64,000 bases of DNA from Metaphire vulgaris (taxonomy: Eukaryota > Annelida > Clitellata > Crassiclitellata > Megascolecidae), in contig CM030863.1 of the NCBI GenBank assembly GCA_018105865.1, forward strand, positions 2,717,601 through 2,781,600, given 5' to 3'. Below the pieces are notes generated by a model. It was not told the DNA's origin, ran no database searches, and worked only from the letters and a program-made list of their open reading frames with translations. This document shows positions 10,680 through 20,928 of this stretch, piece by piece. Position 1 is the stretch's first letter. Each line of letters starts with the position of its first letter. A program made the translations under genes and the position numbers.

Positions 10680-11257
10680 ATGTTCTAAAGTTAATCGTGG
10701 TGTTGATGACTGTAGCTCTGGATTATAGGCCTAATTCAGTTCTCGATTTCTTAGAGCCTCTTAGTCGAAATTGAAAGAGAATTTGTTTTCGTCAGTAGCC
10801 TACTACGTTCTTTTAGAGGAAGTCCTTTGGAGAGTCAATGTTACGCCATTGTCGAGTTGTATTAATTTAACTGATTTTGGAAATTCTGCTCTTCTTCGTT
10901 TTACATCGGTGAATACAGGTTTTTATAATAACATTAAAACGTTCGTAAGTACAATTGTGGACAATTCAACAGTTGATTTGGCCTAGAGTCATTCAATTTC
11001 CTTTGGTCGTATTTGAGAAAATCTGGAAATCGATTCAGAAAAGTATTAACAATTATGCAAGATTAGGCATCGAAATTTCTATTTCAACAAATTCTGCGTT
11101 CTTTGACAGATTTCGACCAGAAACAGTCATTTTTTAACATATTACTCTTAGAGGACCATAAACTCTGTACTGTATTTTCATCAAAAGAAATTTTTGGTCA
11201 AACTTCTTGTGAATTTAACTATTGAGAAGAAATATATAGCGGGAAGAATGAGCAGCA
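10680..11257. other. No gene seen upstream of gene B
   Basis: Apparently unique sequence upstream of Mab-21 gene B. No clear TATA box and no MITE ends. Confidence 0.4.
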
Positions 11258-13324
11258 ATGGAGTATGGATACAAGAAATTTCGTCAAAGGCTTTTTCAAT
11301 GCAGCGACACGGAGTTGAGATTGCTTTCCGGAAGCGCATACGAGCGTCCGTTCTTCTACGGCTTAACGGATGTAACCGATATCGATGACCTAATCTGGAC
11401 ACTTGATATCTGTGCCTTTCCGCCGGGAAAAGTAGTTCCTGAAAATCTTAGGCATCGGACGAAAATCCTTACGCTGCACACCGAAGACGTGCACCCCGGA
11501 TTCGCAAGGCTTCTGATTACTCGAGATGGGCGACAGGAATTCTACCGCACCGCAGAATTCTACAACGAGTACATGCGCGACTGTGGGCTTTTCCAGATCG
11601 GCCTACTACCCAAAGGTCCGGCAGTGCAGAAACTCGTCAAATGGTTTCCGAATAAGATAGCCGCGTGTCCGCACGAAGACCTGTGCAAGTTCGACAAATG
11701 TTGGCAGACTATCAAAAATATTAAGGTCGACGTTGTAAAGTCTGTTTACTGTCCCTACTGGCCGCCAGAGGTCGAAGAGTGGGCGACAAGAGAAAGACCT
11801 AACGGGTGGCCGACAAGTGATGATGTCAAGAAGATCGTCGGTCGTGGATGTCACTTCGTTGCAAAACCTCATCAGAGCAATCCGGACGATTCCACTCAGT
11901 GGAGGTTCTCGTTTTCACAGGCGGAGATCATCCTAGTGTCCAGCTGGACAGACGTTCAGATGTACATCTATCACGTTCTGCGAGTGATCAAGAGCGAAGT
12001 GGTGAAGTCGAGTGGTGGCGAAGATTCAACAGTTCTCTGCACGTTTTACTTCAAGACGCTGATGTTCTGGGCGTGCGAGGAGAAGCGTCGAGAATTCTGG
12101 AATGAAGAGAATCTCGAGAATTCTGTCGGTAAGTTGCTCTGTCAGATGATCGAATGGCTAATTGAACGTCGCTGTCCCAATTATTTCATTCCGGAGAATA
12201 ACATGATCGATTACTTGCGCGACGACGTCGACCTGTCTACAGAAATCTCTGCGCTTCTTTACTACAGAGAAAACTGCAGTCAGCTGATGAGCAGAATACC
12301 AAAGGCGTATCCGAGATCGGACTTTGAAATTTCTGTTCCAAGTAATTTTCTGCTGATTATAAAGCTGATCTTAGCCGTCGGGAATTACGTCACACCTCTA
12401 GGACAGCACACGACGGGGCTTATAACGAAGCAACTGGTCGACTCGAACGAATTCCTACCCGAGATCAAAGATCTGTACTTTGGCATTTCCTCTCATCTGC
12501 AACTCGTCCAACTGTTGGTCGAAACCGGATCGCGTAACGCGACTTTCAAACTGGTCTCTGCGACTTTGACACACTTCAATGCGGCGATCGGCGCTAACCA
12601 CAACACAACAACACAGTTCGTTTCATCCTTGTCGGATTCCGTCATTTCGTTCGTAAACCGACTTCTATCAGCGGAAAATGACGACTCAAGAGACAGCACC
12701 CTGTTGCCGAGTCGCAGTAATCTCTCGGACGCGACGGAACGTGGACAGTACGATGTTCCGATCGTCTTCAGAGCCTTCGAGAGACTAATCGGCAGCATCG
12801 GCGATGTCCTTCCAGCGCCGATGTACTTCGTAACGGCGGCATATCGCGCAAACTTCTTGCACACTGCTCTGAAGGACTACACGTCAGCTTTCAAACAGTG
12901 CGAGGAGGCCAAGAAACTGGTCACGAAACTCAGCAGTTCGCTTTCAGACGAAAAGTTCGTTCACCGTCTTCCGCCGATCATTCTCACCAGCGAATGGTCC
13001 AGCATTTTTGATCAAGACATTCAAACCGTTCACGGTTTCGCGGCGTTGTATCGTTTCGTGCACCTGTTTCGCTGTCGCGGCCAAGACAGCGTTCTCGTCG
13101 CTGATCGTGCCGAAAATCGAAGCTATGTTCTGCGACTATGTGCGATAGAGTTCATCAGGTACGTCGGTTACAGGTGTATGGTGCACCTCGATGACGGAAC
13201 GACTGGATTTAGGAAGAAATTGCCATTTGTGGCCCACCACTCGAAGAAGGAATTCGACAAGTTTTCACGTCTGTTCTTATTGGCGGCGGTCTTGCTAAGC
13301 GATCAACATAAGCTTTCGTCCTGA
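11258..13324 (+). CDS. Mab-21 domain protein B (cGAS/Mab-21 nucleotidyltransferase-fold superfamily)
   Basis: Intronless ORF of 688 residues, same layout and orientation as gene A. GS lies at 25-26 (LSGSAYERP) and D-I-D at 41-43, spacing identical to A. TEDVHPGFARLL follows. The Mab-21 C-terminal domain occupies residues about 166-351. The tail contains PMYFVTAAYRANFLHTALKDY and QCEEAKKL, the helical region shared with A and C. Outside the shared 558-bp block (11753-12310), A and B are diverged paralogues, so the block was homogenised after they separated. An upstream ATG at 11248 is out of frame, and MEYGYKKF is preferred because it aligns with gene A. Possible roles include cyclic-nucleotide sensing or a non-catalytic Mab-21 function; neither is shown by sequence. 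Confidence 0.85.
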   Translation: MEYGYKKFRQRLFQCSDTELRLLSGSAYERPFFYGLTDVTDIDDLIWTLDICAFPPGKVVPENLRHRTKILTLHTEDVHPGFARLLITRDGRQEFYRTAEFYNEYMRDCGLFQIGLLPKGPAVQKLVKWFPNKIAACPHEDLCKFDKCWQTIKNIKVDVVKSVYCPYWPPEVEEWATRERPNGWPTSDDVKKIVGRGCHFVAKPHQSNPDDSTQWRFSFSQAEIILVSSWTDVQMYIYHVLRVIKSEVVKSSGGEDSTVLCTFYFKTLMFWACEEKRREFWNEENLENSVGKLLCQMIEWLIERRCPNYFIPENNMIDYLRDDVDLSTEISALLYYRENCSQLMSRIPKAYPRSDFEISVPSNFLLIIKLILAVGNYVTPLGQHTTGLITKQLVDSNEFLPEIKDLYFGISSHLQLVQLLVETGSRNATFKLVSATLTHFNAAIGANHNTTTQFVSSLSDSVISFVNRLLSAENDDSRDSTLLPSRSNLSDATERGQYDVPIVFRAFERLIGSIGDVLPAPMYFVTAAYRANFLHTALKDYTSAFKQCEEAKKLVTKLSSSLSDEKFVHRLPPIILTSEWSSIFDQDIQTVHGFAALYRFVHLFRCRGQDSVLVADRAENRSYVLRLCAIEFIRYVGYRCMVHLDDGTTGFRKKLPFVAHHSKKEFDKFSRLFLLAAVLLSDQHKLSS
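11753..12310 (+). repeat. Near-identical block shared with gene A (conversion tract)
   Basis: Matches 2299-2856 with a constant offset of 9454 and five substitutions. Confidence 0.9.
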
Positions 13325-13343
13325 ACAACTTATGTCTTATGAT

Positions 13344-13514
13344 CAGGAGCGTAGCGACGGGGATGGGTATCTGTATCGGTTTATAACCCCTCCCCCCAAA
13401 AATCAGGCTATCTTAAAGTTTCTAATATGTTTTTAAAGATTTTCAACTTTTTAAAAGATTTATACTCCCCAAATCGCATTATACCCCCAAATCAAATTCC
13501 TGGCTACGCCCCTG
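13344..13514. mobile_element. hAT-like MITE family A
   Basis: Begins CAGGAGCGTAGCGACGGGG, ends CTGGCTACGCCCCTG. Flanked by an exact 8-bp duplication CTTATGAT (13336-13343 and 13515-13522). It begins 19 bp after the gene B stop codon. Confidence 0.9.
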
Positions 13515-13522
13515 CTTATGAT

Positions 13523-13950
13523 CGTGCGTGAAGATGGCCATTTCAACACAAGATCAAATAGTCAATTTCAGACACAATATCGTGAAGAAATTTTGTTTAC
13601 AGTAGTTAGCAATTTTTAGAAAATTGTTGAAAATGGTATCTCTAAATATGAAGTGGAATGTTTCATACATCCACGCATAGTCAAATGGGCCTATACAGGC
13701 ATGGGTAAGCAAGGATAACAAGATAGGCATCTAATCTTGGCCTAAAGCTTAATTGTCAATTAAATGGCCTTACATAATAGCATAGGTCCTATTCGTTAGA
13801 GGCCGTAGCCCGCCTCATAATCGCCTACTGAACTTTATCATCTATTCATATGCTGATCTACTGAATTTATCGAATTTATCGAATTTATCATTTTACTGTC
13901 TACGACTCTACGTGTTTACCATTTGCTGTGTGTCGTACTGCATGGGAATC
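13523..13950. other. No gene seen
   Basis: Unassigned sequence between gene B and an AAT array. Confidence 0.4.
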
Positions 13951-13952
13951 TC

Positions 13953-14012
<60 letters not shown>
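13953..14012. repeat. AAT microsatellite
   Basis: About 19 perfect AAT units. Confidence 0.95.
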
Positions 14013-14013
<1 letters not shown>

Positions 14014-14092
14014 GCAGCAATTCTTATAATTCCACACAAGTGCTCATCCAGAAGAAGTGACCTCTGTTTAGTCTTAGTGTTCTTCATTCTAG

Positions 14093-14093
<1 letters not shown>

Positions 14094-14158
<65 letters not shown>

Positions 14159-14360
14159 TAATGTGATTTTAAGTGGTTTAGGAGGCTAAGTAAGCCTGTG
14201 TGAAAACCACTGAAGCAACTCTCCACCATTCAATAACCTAGTTTTCCGAGATAGCCTTTGAATCCGTTTACTGTTTCAACTGTCACTTCCACCTCGTTCA
14301 AACTGTTCCATTTGTAAATAATGAAGTCATGAACATTCTTGCAACTGGTTTAAACATTCG
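14094..14360 (-). mobile_element. LINE-T 3' end with AAT tail
   Basis: On the minus strand, remnants of ORF2 (the words GTAAACGGATTCAAAGGCTA and CCGAGATAGCC region) lead into the 3' tail GTGGTTTTCACACAGGCTTA, CTTAGCCTCCTAAACCACTT and AAAATCACATTATT. The 14094-14160 AAT array is its terminal repeat. The same tail occurs at 21560-21815, 49118-49312, 50405-50480 and 60422-60560. Confidence 0.8.
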
Positions 14361-14429
14361 TCTCAAAAACACTGCTTTGAACAAATTTTTTCACCTACCT
14401 TATAGCTAGCATCAATTATTGCAGTCTAT

Positions 14430-14665
14430 TCAGTCGGTGCCATTAATCTAGAGCAGTTTCTCTCTAGACCCGCATTTTACCTTCGCAGCTTAACAACACC
14501 ACTAATTTATCGAAGCCTACGTGACGAACAGCTTGGGTGTCCGGCCGGTACCACGAATAGGTCCCGGAATGGTCACCCATCCAAATACGAACCGCGATCG
14601 ACGTTGCTTAACTTCAGTATTCTGACAGGAGCTGGTCGCACAACGCCAAATAGAATTATTATAGT
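14430..14665 (-). mobile_element. SINE with 5S rRNA-derived head
   Basis: On the minus strand 14665-14545 reads like 5S rRNA: CTGAAGTTAAGCAACGTCG and TTGGATGGGTGACC match the internal 5S promoter region. Downstream (14500-14430) it continues into GCTGCGAAGGTAAAATGCGG, GTCTAGAG and CTCTAGATTAATGG, which is the body of the tRNA-headed SINE at 43210-43505. Too diverged to be a working 5S gene. Confidence 0.8.
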
Positions 14666-14794
14666 GATTAGTGAGATGTAGCGCGACACCTAACGAACAA
14701 ACAGGATAGTTAAAATAAGCATTGCCAATAAGTAGCATACCGTGTATCGGATAGCTCGCAATGCCATGTCAAGTAGTGTTGGCTTTTGTTTAGT

Positions 14795-14970
14795 ATACTT
14801 ATTTACTTTAGTATACTTACTTACTTTAGTGTACTTATTTACTTTAGTATACTTACTTAATTTAGTGTACTTATTTACTTTAGTATACATATTTACTTTA
14901 ATGACCTATTTGCTTTAGTATACTTGTTTACTTTAATACACTTATTTACTTTAGTATACTTATTTTATTT
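14795..14970. repeat. 18-bp minisatellite (TTTACTTTAGTATACTTA)
   Basis: About ten tandem, slightly varied units. The minus-strand frame rich in KYTKVNKYTK is a shadow of it. Confidence 0.9.
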
Positions 14971-14977
14971 ATTTATT

Positions 14978-14979
<2 letters not shown>

Positions 14980-15058
<79 letters not shown>

Positions 15059-15089
15059 ACAGTTCCGTGGAAGACGATTGCGTTAAATC

Positions 15090-15163
<74 letters not shown>
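14980..15163. repeat. TAG array then ATT array
   Basis: TAG units at 14980-15058 and ATT units at 15091-15163, separated by about 30 unique bases. Confidence 0.95.
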
Positions 15164-15164
<1 letters not shown>

Positions 15165-15213
15165 GTGGTTGTTAACGCACGCTAATTCCTTCACAAAGTC
15201 AAGAACCGTAAGT

Positions 15214-15274
15214 GCGTAGCTACCTTGAAACACGTTGTTCATGGAGTGAACAACGTGTTTCAAGGTAGCTACGC
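15214..15274. repeat. Perfect 28-bp inverted repeat (hairpin)
   Basis: Arms 15214-15241 and 15247-15274 are exact reverse complements around the 5-nt loop TGGAG. The arm begins GCGTAGCTACCTTGAAACAC. Confidence 0.95.
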
Positions 15275-15282
15275 AGTGGCTA

Positions 15283-15352
15283 CGGTCAGATTCGAACCCG
15301 CTACCCTCCGGTTACGTGTTCAGAGTCCTCTCGCTACTCCACCACGCCCCCT
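15283..15352 (-). mobile_element. tRNA-like SINE head
   Basis: The minus strand reads GGGGGCGTGGTGGAGTAGCG ... GAACACGTAACCGGAGGG ... GGGTTCGAATCTGACC, with A-box-like and B-box (GGTTCGAAT) sequences of a Ser/Leu-type tRNA. The fold is imperfect and it abuts the hairpin, so it is more likely a SINE than a tRNA gene. Confidence 0.55.
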
Positions 15353-15426
15353 TAATAATGGTCATCATAGTTATCGCCTAATAGAGATCCGATTAATGAC
15401 TCCCATTCTTAGCAGTTTACAATGAT

Positions 15427-15752
15427 CAGTGGCGGTTCCACGTGGGGGGATGAGTGGGGATGGATGATGCATCCTCTACCGGACTTCCGGACTTTTTTCG
15501 CTTGTGAAACCCATTTTTTTGGGTAAAAGTCTAGTAAAACTATGAGGAAAAACTGCGGATGACCTTTTTTGCTTGTCAGCCTATTTGTCGGGGTAAACGC
15601 GTAGTAAAATTAGGGAAAGAATTCCCTGTTGTCAGTCTTGTTCGGGGCAAAGTTTATTGATTTTTTCCTTCTCTTTTCATCCACCCCACCAACTTCCTAA
15701 GAATTCATTTCACCCGCCCCCCTCGCCACCAAAAATCCTGGAACCGCCAGTG
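15427..15752. mobile_element. hAT-like MITE family D (CAGTGGCGGTTCCA)
   Basis: Ends CAGTGGCGGTTCCACG and TGGAACCGCCAGTG. Exact 8-bp duplication ACAATGAT at 15419-15426 and 15753-15760. It contains the shared internal motif on the minus strand at 15561-15580. Its right end is about 20 bp from the stop codon of Mab-21 gene C. Confidence 0.9.
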
Positions 15753-15774
15753 ACAATGATCACAGTCGTAGCAG

Positions 15775-17878
15775 TTATCTTGAACTTAGGCGCAGTGCGT
15801 CGCACAGAGCTAGTCTCGTCGGGTTGAGATCGATCGTGTTCTGCAGTTGCAAGAATTCCCGCTCTTCGTCGAAACGAATGTTCAGATTTCTCATGCACTG
15901 GATTCTAACGTAGCGCAGAAAGTCCTCGACGCTGAAGTGTACCGCAAGGCAGCAGTCGGCGACTCCTCCGCTCGAAGTATTCAACAAAGCCGCTCTGACG
16001 TAACGGTCGAATATATCGAGAAATTCTCTGGTCACGACAACCGGCAGCAGCTCCGTGGTGTTCGCGAGCCAGTGAATTTCCGTTTTCCGTGCATTTTCGG
16101 CATTCTCGAGTGCCGTATTGCACACGTCCAGTGCCCTCGCCCAGTGGTCTCGCCTGGTCTTTCGTGAACGGCCTTCGAAGGCCGTATGGTGGAAGTTCGC
16201 CTCATATGCGCAACTTAAGAGGTAGAACGGATTCTTGAAGCCATTGTCGATGGCCTGAGCGAATCGATTCAGACAACGTTCTCTTAAGGCAATGACGCTG
16301 TTCGAAGAACGCTTTCTATCCAATCGCTTAGAGCCGATGGCTGTGTTAATGAGCTTTCTGAAGATATCGCGAAAATTGTCGAAGGCGGAAATCTTCACGT
16401 CGGTGTAGCCTTCAAATTTCGTCTCCCGGAATCGTCTGAAATACTCGGAAATATCCAAGAGCAGCTCGTCCGCGAGCGCCCCTTCGAGCGCCGGCTGCGA
16501 CACGAAGAACCGATGTACGGCCAGCGCTTTGTACAGGTATTTCATCGCAGACGTGAACTGCCAGGTGTCTTCCAGGGATTTGCATGGAGCGCGTCGTTCC
16601 CTTCCGCCACAAAGCGATGGAATTGCACGGTAACTGCGCAGCCGGGCGACTATGAGACAATTGTTGGAAATAGCGATGTCGATATCGAGCTGGTTACAGT
16701 TAATGTTTTCTCGCTGCAGATGTACGACCATGTCGATGTAAAGTTGTAGGTTATCGCTTGAGAACAGAAGTGCCTGGATCTCTTGGTCGAAGTCGTGGTT
16801 TTCGGGGACGATGTCCCACATGTTGTCGCTGGAAATGAAATAGTTTCTACAGTCTTTTTCAATCAGCCATTCGATCATGGTGCACAGCAGTTCCCGTAAG
16901 CAAGAACTCAGGTTTCCTCTGTCCCAGAATTCGGCGGGTTTCTTCTCGCACGCCCAGAGCATCAGTGTTTTGAAATGGTAGGTCTTGAGATAGCTGGGTT
17001 CGGTTCCTCGGCACCTCCGCAGAGCGTCCTTCTTGACGAGGCGTAGGATGTGGTAGACGAGTTTCTGGTCGTAGCTCCAGCTGTGTATCAGCGTCAGCTC
17101 GGCCGTGGAAAACGAGATACGCCATTCGCAAACGTTAACCGTTCTGCCGCCGTCGTGCGCCTTGGCGACCAGACAACAACCTTCGTCGGTCACCGCTTCG
17201 ACCATCTCCGGCGACGGCCAACGATGCAGTCGCACGCGGGACTTCCACTCGCTCGCCTCGCGCGGCCAGACGGGGCATCGTATCGAGTCCACCCAGTCCA
17301 ACGAAAACCCGTCATATCCAGAAAACGAGTGGACGTCCGCTTTGAGACTGTTCCAGAACGTTCAAGATCGTCTCAGATTTTCCAAACAGCGTCTTAGTCC
17401 AACAGACGCCGGCGATCTCAAACGACCGCAGATCGCGGACCGTGAAAACCTTCCCTCTGTTGAGATCGTCGCCGCCGTCGTATCTCAGCCGGACGTAGCC
17501 TGTGTGAACGCCCTCTGAATCCATCCTCAACACGATCTTCCTCGGCCAATATTGAGTCGTAGTAGAGTATTGCTCAAGTCCCATGCAGTCAACACAGTTT
17601 TGTTCCGTTTTATCACTTTTACTATCATCATCATAATCATTATCATCATCGTCATTATTCTTGTTATTCCTCGGATAAGCGACAATGTGTGTTGGGCACG
17701 CCATGGTATCGATATCCGTTATATTTTCGATGATAAAGAGCACGGGAAGTTCAAAGAAGCTACCGGTCCAGACATGCTCGGCCGTTTGCGGACAATCGAG
17801 CAGTTGGTGGCAGAAATTTCGAACTCTGGGTTCCTCTGGAAGATCTTCCATTGTTCTTCCGACACCACTGACTTCCAT
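15775..17878 (-). pseudogene. Mab-21 domain protein C, one frameshift
   Basis: Third member of the cluster, opposite strand. The N-terminal frame (17878 to about 17362) has WTGSFFELP and TDIDTM with the same GS-to-DxD spacing as A and B, then SEGVHTGYVRLRYD. The C-terminal frame (from about 17361 to 15775) carries FWNSLKADV, CPVWPREASEW, WRISFSTAELTLIHSW, YHFKTLMLWACEKK and MIEWLIEKDCRNYF, then the shared helical tail (PFYLLSCAYEANFHHTAFEG). The frames join if one extra base near 17360-17363 is allowed. The total length (2104 nt) is exactly one base over a whole number of codons, so otherwise the gene is intact (about 700 residues). A GAT/ATC microsatellite inside the N-terminal part (17610-17665) adds an N/D-rich insertion. 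The first or the tenth codon (both Met) could be the start; the tenth fits A and B better. It may be a recent pseudogene or a single-base sequence error. Confidence 0.8.
17605..17668 (-). repeat. ATC/ATT microsatellite inside gene C
   Basis: Encodes an asparagine/aspartate-rich stretch (NNKNNDDDDNDYDDD) absent from genes A and B, placed between the DxD motif and the EGVHTG word. Confidence 0.85.
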
Positions 17879-17926
17879 TGGCGGTATCTTCGAGAAAAAA
17901 CCCTCTTCAACCTAATCGGCCACGTT

Positions 17927-18006
17927 TTAACCTCTTAACCGTGTATTTAACTGTAACTCAATGTAAAATGGACGGATATATCCGGGATCCCCAGTTAAGG
18001 GGTTAA
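17927..18006. mobile_element. Short TTAA-bounded MITE, copy 1
   Basis: About 80 bp starting TTAACCTCTTAACCGTG and ending CCCCAGTTAAGGGGTTAA. The inside has TGTAACTCAATGTAAAATGG and ATATATCCGGGATCC. Copies lie at 40972-41044 (inverted) and 41236-41315. TTAA termini recall piggyBac-type non-autonomous elements. It lies about 50 bp upstream of gene C. Confidence 0.7.
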
Positions 18007-18296
18007 GCCTTGTTCGCTGTCTCTGTACTGGACGAATTATATCGAGAGAAAGACACAGTTTGAGGCTCTTCTGTTTAGACGAGTAAACGGATATCAATAT
18101 TTTCTTGTTTATTATTCAATGACTTCTGTAACGAGCTGGTGGTCTACATGCAAATGGCGCAAAGCTGCAATAAAGTAATAACAATAGTGCAGTGCATTGA
18201 AAGCATGATTTTATTTTGAAAAAAGGAGTTTCAGTTGGATATTACTAGATGCTTTTACTCAATACACATAAGCAATAGCAGAAATTGGATAATAGC

Positions 18297-18297
<1 letters not shown>

Positions 18298-18371
<74 letters not shown>

Positions 18372-18432
18372 AATGATGATGATGATAATAATGATGATGA
18401 TGATGATGATAATAATGATGATGATGATGATG

Positions 18433-18510
<78 letters not shown>

Positions 18511-18511
18511 G
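18298..18511. repeat. AAT/ATG microsatellite
   Basis: AAT units with an ATG-rich middle (18342-18432). The poly-N, poly-I and poly-M frames are artefacts. Confidence 0.95.
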
Positions 18512-18607
18512 GTTTCCATAACACCTGGTGTACTACTTAATTAGATTACTCGAGGGTTCACCAAAACATCTAAATTCTAAGATTCTAAGGATTCTTCAAA
18601 GTTTTAC

Positions 18608-18856
18608 AGCCACGGGTCACATTGCTGACTTAAGGCAGGAGGTCGCGGGTTCGAGTCCCGCAGGAGCCTTTTTCGTGGTGGTAAAATGAGGAGCAGTGGT
18701 AAAAACCCCTGCGATAAGTCAAACAGGTACGCTATGCGATACACTAGCCCCGTATCCGTGGCATCGCACGCCTGGCTGAGGGCTATAGCAACGGAGATCA
18801 GAGCCACCCTATGAGCACGTGAGGCTCGGGAAGGACTTTGACTTTGATAGTATACA
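18608..18856 (+). mobile_element. tRNA-headed SINE-2
   Basis: Head with GCGGGTTCGAGTCCCGCAGG (B box), then a body with AAGTCAAACAGGTACGCTAT, CCCCGTATCCGTGGCATCGC, GGCTATAGCAACGGAGATCA and the end GACTTTGACTTTGATAG. An inverted copy of the body is at 42450-42620. Confidence 0.8.
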
Positions 18857-19064
18857 TGTAGCAAAATTATAATCAGACTAATGAATATGTTGCTTAAATA
18901 AGTACGGGAACAGTCATCGCACTTCAAACGCCAGCTTGAAGTGTATTTATTGGCCGTGCTTAAAGTCAATGAGAAAAACGAACTGAGGAGACTACAGACC
19001 AACTAGCTGTACGAATTCTTCTGACGAGGGTCCTGAAGTCGTGGTTCAGGGTAGAATATACATT

Positions 19065-19253
19065 CAGTGGCGGTTCCAAGAATTCTTGATTGGGGGTTGA
19101 AATGAAAATCCGAAAAAGGTAGATAAGGAAAAAAGGTAATTGACAGTGTTTTGCCAAGCAAACGTAAAGTAAACTTGCCGGAAAAGGCTGACAAGCAAAA
19201 AAAGCTCTGTGGGGGATGCATTCCCAGTCATCCCCAACGTGGAACAGCACCTG
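19065..19253. mobile_element. hAT-like MITE family D
   Basis: Begins CAGTGGCGGTTCCAAG, ends GTGGAACAGCACCTG. Flanks TATACATT and TGTACATT differ at one base. Shared internal motif at 19186-19207 (plus strand). Confidence 0.75.
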
Positions 19254-19579
19254 TGTACATTATAGTAGATATATATATAGTATATATATACAGTATATAT
19301 ACAGTATATATATAATAATATATATAGGCCTACAGTATATATCTGTGAACGGTTAACTTTCAAGCTGACGTTTAAAAAATATTTTAACTTTTAAAACTGA
19401 ATTAAATGTGGATAGGAAAGGAGGTGATCTGATACGTTTGTTATACCTACACGACCTGCTTTTATTGTTGCGTCATACGAGACAAGAGCGCAGATAGTCT
19501 GTCATAGTTGGTAGCGTCATAGAAGACGTAACTGCAAAACCAAAAGCTAAACTACTGAAAACAACGCGCAGGTATCCAA

Positions 19580-20100
19580 GGGATGGCCAATGGCCATGCG
19601 TCCATTTTTCAGAACCCGACGCAAGCCCAACCCAAATCATCAAATTTCCAACCAAGCCCAACCCACAGAACCCAACCAAACCCAACCCAAATCATCAAAT
19701 TTCCAACCAAACCCAACCCATACCTGAAATTGGATTACTTAATCCAACTCAACCCACCCAATATGCATTGCAATATCTTAAACCGTGACTTATTTCTCAT
19801 CATCATCAACGCGTAGCTGGCAAGGACCACTTTGTCATGTCCATGTACGATGGCTTGTTTCCAAAGAGAAGTGGAATTTCTATTTTCTGACCCAATCCAA
19901 TCCAACCCACCATTAAACCATGCCTGCTATTGGATTACTTAATCCAGCTCAACCCACCAATGCATTGCAATTTCCTAAACCATGACTTATTTTCTGACCC
20001 AATCCAAACCAACCCACCATAACTATGGAAATCTTTGACCGACTTAGCCCAACCCAACCCATAATGGTTAACCCAACCAATGGCCACTTTTAAAGTGTAC
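19580..20100. repeat. CCCAACC-type degenerate minisatellite
   Basis: Repeated CCAACCCAACCC, ATCATCAAATTTCCAACCAA and TATTGGATTACTTAATCCA words. Outer edges contain CCAATGGCCA on both sides, suggesting an element, but I could not define ends. Confidence 0.6.
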
Positions 20101-20214
20101 TGAATAAGTTAACGTCAAAGTCTTTGTACGATTGCTTTAGGATGAAAGCAATCTAGCAAATATTAAGATATGATAATGATTAAAATGATTTTTTCTACGG
20201 AGAGTTCATAAACA

Positions 20215-20560
20215 AAACTTGACAAGCAAAAAGAGGTCATCACCATCACATTATGACATTTGATGAACAAAAGAAAAGGGAAAAGGTCTCATCGCTGCAA
20301 AAATAATAATAAAGTATTGCCCAACAATTGTTGACGTAATTAATGGACAGCCCCTTTCTCCTGGAAAATGCAAATCTATTTTTGTAACTAATTATAATTT
20401 GGCTTTTGACCAATAACTTATTTTTACCCTAAAAGTGAAATCGAGAAACTTAACTTTAACTAAGATTTGCTCAATTGAATATCGTGAAAACTATACTAAC
20501 CGCGACCATTGTGTTTTGCCCCACCCCAGGAAAAATTTCTGTGGGCGCCACTGTTTAGAT
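20215..20560. repeat. Dispersed MITE-like repeat
   Basis: Carries the shared internal motif (20221-20243). AATGGACAGCCCCTTTCTCC and TTGTTGACGTAATTA relate it to 52600-52770, while ATGCAAATCTATTTTTGTAA and GGAAAAATTTCTGTGGGCG relate it to 35090-35310. Confidence 0.6.
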
Positions 20561-20820
20561 CATGAAACGCATAGTACACTTACGTCTACCGCTGACGACA
20601 CAATATCAAACAAGGCGAGTACTCAGCATGATTGTTGGATACTGCGGTACTTAAAACAACATTGCGCCTAAGTAATTTGAGTGACAAAACAGATATATTT
20701 TATTGTCGAATAATTTCGGCGATAACACAGATGTCAACTTTTATAGTCAGGTCAACGCGATCAGGACAAGATATTCATTTCCGCTTGGCAATTACGAAAA
20801 TTGAGGAAATGGGAAACTGA

Positions 20821-20821
<1 letters not shown>

Positions 20822-20917
<96 letters not shown>

Positions 20918-20928
20918 CTCTCTCTAGT
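20822..20928. repeat. CT microsatellite
   Basis: About 50 CT units. Confidence 0.95.

Noticed and set aside
14545..14665. Apparent 5S rRNA gene
   Set aside because: Internal promoter is recognisable but the flanks are diverged and it is fused to a SINE body.
19615..20085. Telomere-like CCCAACC repeats
   Set aside because: Units are irregular, interspersed with ATCATCAAATTTCC words and internal to the sequence; not a telomeric array.
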